From NCBI GenBank assembly GCA_030267565.1, contig BRXU01000006.1, forward strand, positions 112,001 through 176,000: DNA of 64,000 bases. The letters are read 5' to 3'. Each line of letters opens with the position of its first letter. The first letter of the stretch is position 1. The stretch is from Pleodorina starrii. Its lineage: Eukaryota; Chlorophyta; Chlorophyceae; Chlamydomonadales; Volvocaceae. The notes beneath the pieces are model-generated. The model saw only the letters and a program-made list of their open reading frames with translations, did not search any database and was not told where the DNA came from. A program made the translations under genes and the position numbers. This document shows, one piece after another, positions 1 to 9,672 of the stretch.

Positions 1-555
1 CTGTCTGTTGAGTGCGTGTGAGGGCCCTCCCAGCGCCCCCAACCCCGACCGCATCACCAACACCCAACCCAACCTTTGGTCCCAAGAGGAGGAATTTCAC
101 GGATAGAGACCGCAGCCCGGCCGGGGGAAGGGGAGGCGAGGGGAAGGGAAGGAGAGGGGAGGCGAGGGGAGGGGAGTGGGGGTTCCAAGAGGCACCCCTC
201 CGCCTCCGTAGCCCACCTCAGTCTCCTCGGCACAGCTCAGCGCCTCTTCGCTCGGCTCCTGACAGCCCTGGGGACTGGGGACTGGGCACCCCTCCCCACC
301 ACCACCACCACCAGTAAGTGGGGAAGTCCAATCGGACTCCCCAAGTACGTAGCCGTGGATCCCTCCCCACCACCACGCACCACGTGGGGCGCGACGACCG
401 CGCGCTCTTGCCTCCCTGGCCCCCACAACTCCCTCCCTTACCCTCCTGAGCCCCAACCATGTCAGCGGAGTGCAGCCCAGCCCAGCCCAGCCCAGTTAAG
501 CTCATTGCCTGAAGGCAATCGAATCTGCTCAGCCCCCAGCTTATAGCTCGGCCCC

Positions 556-628
556 CAGCCCAGCGCAGCGCAGCGCAGCCCAGCGCAGCGCAGCGCAGCC
601 CAGCCCAGCGCAGCGCAGCCCAGCGCAG
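556..628. repeat. CAGCG/CAGCC simple repeat
   Basis: Imperfect tandem CAGCG and CAGCC pentamers, following a shorter CAGCC run near 470-495. The first 836 bases hold no coding region I can support. They contain this repeat, other C-rich low-complexity sequence and one copy of a dispersed repeat at 701-770. Confidence 0.8.
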
Positions 629-700
629 ATAAAGCCGATCGACAATTTGACATGCTCTACTCCTTGACCTCCCCAGCTGTACTCCCCACGTCCCACCCCT

Positions 701-770
701 GGCTGGGTTCAGGGTCCCTTCGCCAACGCCGTCTCCCTTCCTTCCTTCCTTTGCTGCGGGTACCTTCTTG
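701..770 (+). repeat. Dispersed GC-rich repeat, copy 1
   Basis: The copy runs CTGGGTTCAGGGTCC, CTTCGCCAACGCCGTCTCC, then TTTGCTGCGGGTACCTTCTT. The same order of blocks recurs at 12668-12738 and 18826-18890, in reverse complement at 10141-10205, and partially at 12893-12930 and 1701-1740 (reversed). This copy lies just downstream of the first phosphodiesterase gene; the others sit in introns. Confidence 0.6.
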
Positions 771-836
771 CTTCTCCTCTTCTACTCTTCTCCTCTTCCC
801 CTTTTCCCCTCCTCCCCCTCTTCCTCCCGGCTCGGC

Positions 837-3800
837 TCAGCTGAGCGGGTATTCCTCCACCAGACACCACGACTGCGTGCTCGTGTCCTCTGTGGGAGTG
901 TACCACAGCGCCAGGGAGCCCACCTCGTAGCCCGTCTCCACAAGTAGGGTGTCGTACCCGGAAGATTCACCGTACAGCCGGGCGGTCTCTTGCTCCACCA
1001 CCTGGGGGCGCACGGAGCAGCAGCAAACACACACGTGTCATTCAGGTGCACGCGCCGATGACGCACCCAGAAACCCTAAAATCCTAAAATCCTAAAGCCA
1101 CACAACTCCCAAACAAGCCCACAAACGAAAAACAACAGCACAAACTCGTGCATGACGCCTGAGTGAGCCCCAACGCATTGCCGTCCCCCACCTTGGCCTT
1201 CTCTTCGTCGGCCAGGTCCGCGTACAGCAGCGACAGGTGCGGCATGTACGGCGGTGTAGTCATGCCGAAAACGTTGCGCGCCGCTGCCGCCGCCGCCATG
1301 GTGCCCTCGTCCTTCGCGACCAGCAGGAACACGCACTGGTAGAAGAACGTCCCGCGGGTCACCTCGACAAAGTTGATGCGGTGCTTCTGCGGAGCCCGGG
1401 GGGAGAGGAGGGGGACAGGGAGTGATATGCTCCTTTATATAAAAATGAGTCACTGCGGAGAGGCGGGGGACGAGGTGGGACGGGGCGGGGGCGGGGGCGG
1501 GGCGCCACAGGCTTCGCCAGGCGTGGCGGGGCGGGGCAGTGCGAGGCGAGGTGTTGACTACACGATTACCTGCCCACGGGGGGATTCGCTATAAGTCTCC
1601 GATAGGAGGCTGTCGTAGTGAATTCATTCAATCAATCGTGGTCCGGCCCACAGCGCCCGGCGGTCGGGGCTCGGGGGTCACGGCGCCCGGGGCGTTTCGA
1701 TCCGGGTAAAAGAAGAACGATACCGCAGCGGAGGGACGCAGACGACTGAGAACCTATTATTACTACTTACCAAGTTACCAGACCCGACAGGGCATGCGCG
1801 CAGCGACGGTGAAGGTCTTTTCGGTGCCAAGACTCTGATACGCCCGCCTCGGGGGGGGGGGGGTCGCCGCCTCGGCGGGATCGCCAACGCTGCCATTCTT
1901 AGGTGCGTCTATCAACCCAGCCACCAACTCGGCGGTTAACTTCCCATTCCTCCCTCCCTCCCTGGACGTCTCGAACCCCCTCACCCTCGGTGTACGACTC
2001 CTCGGGCTTCCCTCGGGCCTCCCTCCCCCTGCACACACGCATCACCAACCGCCAACCACCACCAACCACTCCAACCGTCAACCAACCAACCAACCTATAA
2101 ACGAACCACATGAACCACACCTTGACTTGCGCCGCCAACTCCTTCATCATCGCCATCACCTCCTCCCGCGGCCGCTCGATGTCGCCCAACACGGTCACGT
2201 GAGGCGGGAAGGCGGGGCCGCCGTGGCGCTGAGCCAGATGGGCGATCTCCGACCGCAGCCGATCGCCCATAGGGCCCTTGGGCATCGCCCAGATGGAGTA
2301 CTGCTCCTTCATACCGGCAACCGGAGACGACGATATGGCTGCAGCCGCGGTCGCGGATGTGGCAGATGTGGCAGAGGGCGCAAGAGGGGTGAGGAGGTGG
2401 TAACGGTAGATGGGGCAAGAGGGGTGAGGAGGTGGCAGATGGGGCAAGAGGGGTGAAGAGGTGGCAGATGGGGCAAGAGGGGTGAAGAGGTGGCAGGTGG
2501 GGCAAGAGGGGTGAGGAGGTGGCAGATGGGGCAAGAGGGGTGAGGAGGTGGCCGATGGGGCAAGAGGGGTGAAGATGTGGCAGGTGGGGCAAGAGGGGTG
2601 AAGATGTGGCAGGTGGGGCAAGAGGGGTGAAGAGGTGGTAACGGTAGATGGGGCAAGAGGGGTGAAGAGGTGGCAGGTGGGGCAAGAGGGGTGAGGAGGT
2701 GGCCGATGGGGCAAGAGGGGTGAAGAGGTGGCAGGTGGGGCAAGAGGGGTGAGGAGGTGGCAGATGGGGCAAGAGGGGTGAAGAGGTGGCAGATGGGGCA
2801 AGAGGGGTGAAGAGGTGGCAGGTGGGGCAAGAGGGGTGAGGAGGTGGTAACGGTAGATGGGGCAAGAGGGGTGAAGAGGTGGCAGGTGGGGCAAGAGGGG
2901 TGAGGAGGTGGCAGATGGGGCAAGAGGGGTGAAGAGGTGGCAGGTGGGGCAAGAGGGGTGAGGAAGGTGGCAGATGGGGCAAGAGGGGTGAAGAGGTGGC
3001 ATATGGGGCAAGAGGGGTGAGGAGGTGGCCGATGGGGCAAGAGGGGTGAAGATGTGGCAGGTGGGGCAAGAGGGGTGAAGAGGTGGCAGATGGGGCAAGA
3101 GGGGTGAAGAGGTGGCAGGTGGGGCAAGAGGGGTGAGGAGGTGGTAACGGTAGATGGGGCAAGAGGGGTGAAGAGGTGGCAGGTGGGGCAAGAGGGGTGA
3201 GGAGGTGGCAGATGGGGCAAGAGGGGTGAAGAGGTGGCAGGTGGGGCAAGAGGGGTGAGGAAGGTGGCAGATGGGGCAAGAAGGGTGAAGATGTGGCAGG
3301 TGGGGCAAGAGGGGTGAAGAGGTGGCAGATGGGGCAAGAGGGGTGAAGAGGTGGCAGGTGGGGCAAGAGGGGTGAGGAGGTGGTAACGGTAGATGGGGCA
3401 AGAGGGGTGAAGAGGTGGCAAGAGGGGTGTAGAGGTGACAGATGGGGCAAGAGGGGTGTAGAGGTGGCAGATGGGGCAAGAGGGGTGTAGAGGTGGCAGA
3501 TGGGGCAAGAGGGGTGAAGAGGTGGCAGATGGGGCAAGAGGGGTGTCGAGGTGGCAGATGGGGCAAGAGGGGTGAAGAGGTGGCAGATGGGGCAAGAGGG
3601 GTGAAGAAGTGGCAGGTGGGAAGGTGAGGCGATGGAGGCGGATGCGGGGAAAGGGTCAGGCCCGGTGAAGGCGGCGGGCGAGAAAGGGGCAGCGATTGCG
3701 TTGGTTTGGTTGGTTGGTTGATTTATGGCGGCGCCGGAAGTGGAGGGCGTGGCGACTTGGCGTTTAACGCTCGCTCTCTTACTCACCGGTGGAATCACAA

Positions 3801-4604
3801 ACGGACAGAGGCGCAGCTGTACGGCGGAGGTGGCGCTGGTGGCTGGAGAAGGACTTGGTCAGCACGTGCCAGGGGAGCAGCAGCTGGGTTTTACTTGCCG
3901 TACTGGGGGAAGGGGGTCCACGGGCAACGGGATCGATGCAACGGAGGGAAGGGGTAACGGCGGGGAAAGCTCTCACGTGCTTTGGGGGTGCAGTGCAGTG
4001 AGACGCGGCGAGGGGAGGTGCGGGGAGGTGACGGCTACAGAGGTGGAGGTCGAGTGGACGGTTGAGAACACTGCTGACGAGCCGCTTACGATTTTTGGCC
4101 TACAGGGAGGAAGGAGCGTTTGGGGTTTTGGGAGCGCCGTACTGGGACGTCTCAGGACGTCTCAGGAGGGACCCGCAGCTTCGAGAGACAACGCCAATCC
4201 TCCGGAATCAAACCCAGCATGATGAACATTCAAAACGCATGATGGAGAAGCAGCAGCCTGATGAGTCCCTATATTGAAATACATTGTATGAAGACTGGCC
4301 CCGATTTGAGTTTGAGAAGCACAGTTATCATGGATTCGAGTGGGATTCGAGTCGAGGCATCCGCCAAGCCGAAGCCCCCGCGCGCTTCCTCCGTCCCCGA
4401 GGGGCCTCTAACAGCAACTCACTGCGGCTGGCTGTGCAGTACAGTGCCGTAGCAGTACAGCCCAAGGCCCAGCAGCGCAAGGCCCACTAGGAGCGCCGAG
4501 CCGGAGTAGCGCGGGGCAGGGGCAGGGGCGGGGGCGCGGAGGTGCGGCGGGGGGGCGACGGGGCTGCGGGCGCGTTCGGCGCCGGCACGAGAAGCGCGCA
4601 GCAT
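837..4604 (-). CDS. Cyclic phosphodiesterase (2H family), tandem copy A
   Basis: Predicted plant-type cyclic phosphodiesterase of the 2H superfamily, which opens 2',3'-cyclic phosphates or ADP-ribose 1'',2''-cyclic phosphate. Core exons on the minus strand are 2338-2121, 1386-1192 and 1001-837, all joining in phase. The two catalytic H-x-T/S motifs are visible as PHVTVL in the first core exon and PHLSLL in the second. From the Met at 2312 the core is 183 residues, close to the roughly 180 of the plant enzymes. Two further upstream exons join in phase: 4604-4423 (Met, Pro/Ala-rich, one membrane segment LLVGLALLGLGLY) and 3902-3787, with donor CCG/GTGAGTAAG and acceptor CTTCCCCCAG. They would give 291 residues with an N-terminal anchor or targeting region. 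These two exons are the uncertain part: they could be a separate small gene. Exon 1386-1192 is almost identical to the matching exon of copy B. Confidence 0.8.
1071..1096. repeat. Degenerate telomere-like repeat in intron
   Basis: AAACCCTAAAATCCTAAAAT followed by CCTAAAG, three degenerate units of CCCTAAAA. It lies in the intron between the last two exons of phosphodiesterase copy A. Copy B has a similar tract at the same intron position (5941-5956). Confidence 0.65.
1701..1740 (-). repeat. Dispersed GC-rich repeat, partial reversed copy
   Basis: GGGTAAAAGAAGAACGATAC followed by CGCAGCGGAGGGACG is the reverse complement of the 3' half of the dispersed repeat. It lies in the intron between exons 2338-2121 and 1386-1192 of phosphodiesterase copy A. 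Confidence 0.55.
2375..3615. repeat. 29-bp minisatellite, about 43 units
   Basis: Tandem units built on GCAAGAGGGGTGA, then AGAGGTGGCAGATGGG, 29 bp each. Alternating variants have TGAA/TGAG and CAGATG/CAGGTG/CCGATG, and about six units are longer and contain TAACGGTAGATGG. 29 is not a multiple of three and the unit has no stop on the minus strand, so all three minus frames stay open for over 1 kb as a Pro/Leu/His/Cys-rich shadow. Under the preferred model it lies inside the intron between exons 3902-3787 and 2338-2121 of phosphodiesterase copy A, so it is probably not translated. Confidence 0.9.
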
Positions 4605-5678
4605 GTTGTATCTTACTAGGCTACTACCAAAGCATGTGGTGCTGCCTCAGCTCGATGCTCTGGGACTTATAAGGGTGTGCGATGATGCAGGTGGCGATGC
4701 TATATTATACGGACGAGGCCAACATCAGCGTTGTTTAATAACGAGCTCTATGTTTAGGTATAAGATTGAAAGACCTCACCTAAAATGGCTCCGCGTATGC
4801 AGCATCAAAAGCGCGGTCTTCCGCCTTGAGTGTTTCCTTCGCAGATAATGTGTACCGTGTGCCGTCACTACTAGACAGAATTACGCCGCTGCTCACGCAC
4901 AAAACGCTTCGGCTACCGCTGTATTCTACAACCGGTTAGGATGAAAAGCATCCGGTATCGCTGGCATCACGTACAACCAACTTCCGCAACTTCCGTTCGC
5001 TCGTCAGGTTACAGCGGCTTCATGTGGCTTATACCAGCCTTTGTGCAAGTTTTGAGATAACTTACTGTTAAACTGCGGAGATGCTTAAGTGGAGAGGACA
5101 TGTGCTTGCAGAGACACAGGAAGGCAATAGTACAATCATCAATGGGCGTCGGTAAGCGGGCGGTAATACGCACTGTGACGGCTCTCGCCGGTGACATCCA
5201 AGGTACAGTTGGCGTGTGAACAAGGGATGGTGGCCTTCTGGAGGGGATCCGCAGTGTTCGGTGGTGTTTGCTTGGGTTCCGCCGCGTCGATGCTAACCCA
5301 ACCCTGTTACCGGTCAACGTTGATCTTCGGCCCCTTGCGAGCAAACCCAGGGCTCTCCAGCCTCCTTCCGTAGCTTGGGCCGAGAGCATGATTTGGAGGA
5401 TGCCGGCCAGACATAGTGCGCAGCCTCACAAACGGTGGCGCCGCCCGCCCCCTTGTGGGACGGGTCGCCGCCACCACCACCAGTGGCAACAGCATCAGGT
5501 CTACGGCCACTCGTTGGCGCCCCTCAAGTGTGTGCGAGACTCTCCCTTCTTCCTTCTCCTTCAGTCCTTCTCCGCTCATCTCCCTCCTCCTCCCTCTCAG
5601 TCCTCCCGCTCTCCTGAGCCCCTCCTCTTCAGCTGCCAAGTCCTAGCTCAGCCAGCCCTCCTCCCCGCTCTCCCCTTC
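4605..5678. other. Intergenic and 3' UTR between phosphodiesterase copies
   Basis: No coding region supported. The right part is probably the 3' UTR of phosphodiesterase copy B, because a TGTAA signal occurs on the minus strand at 5013-5009. The left part would be the promoter side of copy A if its first exon begins at 4604. Confidence 0.5.
5009..5013 (-). terminator. TGTAA polyadenylation signal
   Basis: The plus strand reads TTACA, so the minus strand reads TGTAA, the usual poly(A) signal of Chlamydomonadales. It lies about 670 bases after the stop codon of phosphodiesterase copy B, a normal 3' UTR length for this group. Confidence 0.5.
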
Positions 5679-7123
5679 TCAGATGAGGGGGTATTTCTCC
5701 ACCAGGCGCCAAGACTTGGTGCTCTTGTCTTCCAGAGGCGTGTACCACAGCTCCAGGGATTCCACGTCGAACCCCGTCTCCGGTAGCCGAGTGTCGGAAG
5801 ATTCGCCATACAGTCGAGCGGTCTCGTACTCAACGATCTGCGGCCAACCGTCCGGCGCAACGCAACGCATCATGTTCCGGCCACGGTACGGTTATACCAG
5901 GTTGCTCAACCCAAAAGGCGACGTTTCATTTGAAAAAAAACCTAAAACCCTAAAACAGTAAATCCAACAGTTATAACCCGACGCGGCCGCATCGAACGCG
6001 CATGTTCCCTGTGTTGTTGTTTTTGGTTGTTACAGTCACAGTGGTGCGGTGTGGGGACGTGTGTGCCGGGGTTCCCGACTCGAGAAGAGTACACGCCTGT
6101 GTTTTGACACACGATGACGAGCCCATACGCACCCATGACGCCAACGTCGGTGACCCCCAACGCATTGCCGTCCCCCACCTTGGCCTTCTCCTTGTCGGCC
6201 AGGTCCGCGTACAGCAGCGACAGGTGCGGCATGTACGGCGGTGTAGTCATGCCGAAAACGTTGCGCGCCGCTGCCGCTGCCGCCATGGTGCCCTCGTCCT
6301 TCGCGACCAGCAGGAACACGCACTGGTAGAAGAACGTCCCGCGGGTCACCTCGACAAAGCTGATGCGGTGCTTCTGCGCAGTTTACATGACATGAAACAC
6401 ATGGTTGCATCGTCGGGGAGGGTCGGCGTCAACGAGCTACACAAGGTAAGGAGCCAGACGGGTTTTAGGTTTTAGGGTTTTAGGTCACCCAAGTCATAAA
6501 AAACCACACACAGGAAGGAAGCGCCCCAAGGGTGGCACGGTGTGCTGGGTGTTCGGAGACTGGGGTTTTGCAATGGCTGGCAGCGTTTCCTTCAAATTTC
6601 AACCGCCGGCGACCCTCATCAGCCGCAGTCAATAGCCAACCGCCTGAGGCGCGAGCCGCGAGCCCTCCCACTCCGCTTTATCTCTTAAACCTTGTCGCCA
6701 CCTTGTCTCTCATCTCTCATCTCCATCATCAGTCATCAATCGCCAACTAACAACCAACATGCATGACAACCAACCTGTCAGTTGCCAACGGCATTCCAAC
6801 CTCACCTTGACCTGCGCTGCCAGCTGCCTCATCAGCGGCACAACCTCCTCCCGCGGCCGCTCGATTGCCGCCAGCACCGTGACGTGCGGCTCGAAGGCGG
6901 GGCCGCCGTGGCGATCCGCCAGGTTGCGGATCTCCGCGCGGAGCTGCGCTGCCAACCGACCCTTGGGTCGGACGAAGATGCAGTAGCACTCCTTGAAGGT
7001 TGGCTCGGAGTATGACATGGCGGCAACGGCAGCGGCGGCGGCGGCCTCAGCCGCTGATATGGATACTGCGGTGATGGCGACAGCGGCAATTAGCTGCATT
7101 AGCGCTGACAGGTGCTGGCGCAT
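5679..7123 (-). CDS. Cyclic phosphodiesterase (2H family), tandem copy B
   Basis: Second 2H-type cyclic phosphodiesterase gene. Exons on the minus strand are 7123-6806, 6373-6179 and 5837-5679, joining in phase (AAG/GTGAGG donor, GCGCAG/AAG acceptor). The product is 223 residues from the ATG at 7123. The first part is hydrophobic and Ala-rich (LMQLIAAVAITAVSI), suggesting a signal or membrane anchor; a shorter product could start at the Met at 7018. Both catalytic motifs are present, PHVTVL in exon 1 and PHLSLL in exon 2. Exon order and intron positions match copy A. Outer exons are only about 60-65% identical in protein to copy A, but exon 6373-6179 differs at just four bases in about 220. 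That contrast suggests gene conversion between the copies. The substrate is inferred from the family only. Confidence 0.85.
5941..5956. repeat. Interstitial telomere-like repeat
   Basis: CCTAAAACCCTAAAAC, two units of the Chlamydomonas-type telomere motif (CCCTAAAA), in the last intron of phosphodiesterase copy B. Its position corresponds to the tract at 1071-1096 in copy A. Confidence 0.7.
6461..6484. repeat. Interstitial telomere-like repeat
   Basis: GGTTTTAGGTTTTAGGG followed by TTTTAGG, about three units of TTTTAGGG in the opposite orientation to the tract at 5941-5956. It lies in the first intron of phosphodiesterase copy B. Confidence 0.75.
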
Positions 7124-8531
7124 CGGGAGGTGAGGGTCCGAGCCGGCACTCGACAGTAGCACCTGCGGCTAGGGCCATTCCAAGAATGTAAAACCCATGA
7201 TGTTAAGGTAAAACCACAACTTTAGTGGTGGTCACGCTTACCGGCTCTCCACATCTGTCCCCACCCGGCCCAACCAAGCTTCCTGCCCGGCCCTAAATGG
7301 CGCCGTGCTATGCAGCTGCCATGACATGCCAAGGGGGCAGGAGCATGGACGAAGCCTAATCGCAGCACCGAGCCAGCGTAGAGACGTATAAATGCAGCGT
7401 GGTGCGGGCAGGTGGCGGGGGAGAGGGGGCCAGTTGCACCTTTAACTACGGTTGGCGCAATCTGGAAATGCATTGCATTTGTCCTGGTGTCTTAATGCTA
7501 ACCCTGGGGTAGAAAAGTTTGACGGGTTGACGGGTTTGACGGGTTGACGGGTTTGACGGGTTGACGGGTTTGACGGGTTGGCGCGCGCGATGGCGGATGG
7601 TAACAGGAGCAGGGGGAGTTCGACAGCACGAAGCTCGACACCATTGCAGGATCAAATGATAACAGCAGAATAAAAAAGACTGGCGCTCACCGGGATGAAA
7701 TCTGGTTATACAGAAACAGTGACCGTCCGCATGGAACCTTCCTTCGCAAAGCGCTGTTCCTCCTCAACACGAGTTGGCATCAAGTAGTAAGTCTGCTTCC
7801 GCAGCGAGACTAACGAGCAAAGCTTTGTGCCTACTGCCCACTGCCGCTTCCATTTTTCTTACACGTGGGTGTACCGCATGTCCATATCTTAACTACCACA
7901 GGCACCCAGCCCGTAGTATTCTGTCGTCTCAAATTTCGATGCAAGGACCTGGCTCCGCACAATCTCCGTGGGAACGATCCCGATTTCGGTTTTCCCTTTT
8001 GCGGCGAATCAGTGCCACTGCCAGCTGCGCTCAAACAAACATCTATGAATGAAATACAACCACAGAAACGACCGTGCAATAGTCGCAACTAGCGCGTACA
8101 CGTGCTGTTCACAACGCGCCGACGCCAGCGACCCTTGGACCCGCATTGCGATGTCCAAACGTTCGCGGCCGTTCTGCAGTGGTGACTGTTAAGGCTTATA
8201 GTTCAGCACGTTGATGTGCATTCGGACGGAGAAGTATAGTCACTGCCCTGCAATTGTCGTACAGGCCCTACAATACGTTCAACCGTTGCACCTTCGGCCG
8301 TAAGGGCTTCACTGCAGCAATAAGTTTTATGTACAAACGAAAGAGTGATACTGTTTGGGCCCCATACCGTCGTGGATAGCCTTCAGACCTGCCTCGCGCT
8401 TTCATACCCACACGAAGACCACCTACGAGCCTGTTCCCGTTGAACATACCCCGTTGACTGTATAGCGGGATAAGTTGTGAAAGACCCTCATTCTTTTCGC
8501 GGCATTCCTTTCACGTCTAGGGTGTGGTACT
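7124..8531. other. Intergenic region
   Basis: No coding region supported. It separates the divergently transcribed phosphodiesterase copy B (minus) and the small membrane protein gene (plus), so it probably holds both promoters. The only structure seen is the short tandem repeat at 7518-7580. Confidence 0.5.
7518..7580. repeat. 17-bp tandem repeat TTGACGGGTTGACGGGT
   Basis: Nearly four head-to-tail copies of TTGACGGGTTGACGGGT in the intergenic region upstream of phosphodiesterase copy B. Each unit is itself a duplicated TTGACGGG. Confidence 0.8.
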
Positions 8532-8990
8532 ATGGCGTTGCAGCTGAAGTCCTTCGCCAGGCTTAGCAGCTCTTCTACATCTTGCGCACTAATACCTCTT
8601 CGACGATGCACGGCGCTGAGGCCCCGACGGGGCTTTGCGGCGGTGCCGCAAGCCAGTGCGGAGCCCCAGCAGCAAACCGAGGCGAGCGCATCAGGTGGAC
8701 AGGCGTCATCGTCACAGCCACAGCCGAGCTGCCCATTTGACACCAACTATTGGCATTACAGCCGGAGCTGGCCGTTTTGGCAGCAGAGAGCTTTCATTGT
8801 CCCTGCGGGCATCGCGTTCGTGCTGCTCGCGAACCTCATGGAGAGCCCAGGCCTGAAGACAACTTTGGTGGCGAGCATTCCAGTTGCGCTGATCTGGTAC
8901 CTCTCCCTATACCTGGTGCCGAAGAACTTCGCGAACTATTGCAACCAGTGGGCTTCTACGCACCCGGAGGAGGGAAAGCCGCGGAATTAA
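8532..8990 (+). CDS. Small two-helix membrane protein, probably organellar
   Basis: Single-exon reading frame of 152 residues from ATG (context ACTATGGCG) to TAA. The first 40 residues are rich in Ser, Ala, Leu and Arg and almost free of acid; they contain RRGFAA, a typical mitochondrial presequence cleavage pattern. A Gln/Ser/Ala linker follows. The mature part then has CPFDTNYWHYSRSWPFWQQR, a first membrane helix (AFIVPAGIAFVLLANLM), a short loop, a second helix (TTLVASIPVALIWYLSLYLV) and a polar C-terminus ending EEGKPRN. Aromatic residues flank the helices, as in small accessory subunits of inner-membrane complexes. I do not recognise the family, so membership of a respiratory or photosynthetic complex is only a guess. 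GC-rich third positions and a downstream TGTAA support a real gene. Confidence 0.75.
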   Translation: MALQLKSFARLSSSSTSCALIPLRRCTALRPRRGFAAVPQASAEPQQQTEASASGGQASSSQPQPSCPFDTNYWHYSRSWPFWQQRAFIVPAGIAFVLLANLMESPGLKTTLVASIPVALIWYLSLYLVPKNFANYCNQWASTHPEEGKPRN

Positions 8991-9280
8991 GAAGCAGTGA
9001 TGCCAATGCTCAGAACAGAACGTGTATGCGAGTGTGAGCAGGACTTGCAGCTCTCCTGCGCGGTAGTTAGGCCCGTGCGCTGGGTCCGCATTTTTCAGCG
9101 CTCGTTTCCACACTAATGATATGGTGTGTGCTAGTTGAGGTGCAAAGTGCTGCGGGGTGTGCAAACGCGCTGTGTGTGTTTCATGTCGGTGATGTACCGG
9201 GTATCCAGGCCCCTGGTGAGGCATGGACCATTTATTAATAACTCATCCCATTTTTTGTGCACTTGCAGACGGCTTGTCGG

Positions 9281-9285
9281 TGTAA
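9281..9285 (+). terminator. TGTAA polyadenylation signal
   Basis: TGTAA about 290 bases after the stop of the small membrane protein gene, in the context GTCGGTGTAATGTGTC. It matches the chlorophycean poly(A) signal and fixes the likely 3' end of that transcript near 9300. Confidence 0.7.
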
Positions 9286-9672
9286 TGTGTCTGATGTGAG
9301 AGGAGGAGTGGCTAGTTGCTGGCTTGCTGCCGTGCTCATTTGATTGGGTCCCGCACGGCCGGGAATTTCGTTTTCAGTTTCGTGGAGGTGACAAGACTAT
9401 TACACGCTTACCTTTGCCCCTATATGGTCTTAGAAGCGACTGAAAATTGTAAGCCTCTCCCGTTGTTCTGCTTGAATTTCTCGCTTGACCGGGCACCCTT
9501 CACCACGTCGCACCGCAGCTCCGCTCAGTCATTGCAAATTAAACATCACCCTGTCGGGCACATCCTGAGCCCGATCATGCTGCAGCAACCGAAGCGGCGC
9601 TGGCTCCGGTGACGCGGTTGTTTGGGGCGCAACATCGCACGCCCTCGTCGACAGCACCGCACCGCGCTAGCC

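Noticed and set aside
1899..3798. Very long minus-strand frames (over 550 codons) of PSCPICHLFTPLAP-type repeats
   Set aside because: They follow the 29-bp minisatellite and are open in all three minus frames because the unit has no stop. The composition cycles between frames, and splice sites place the array in an intron.
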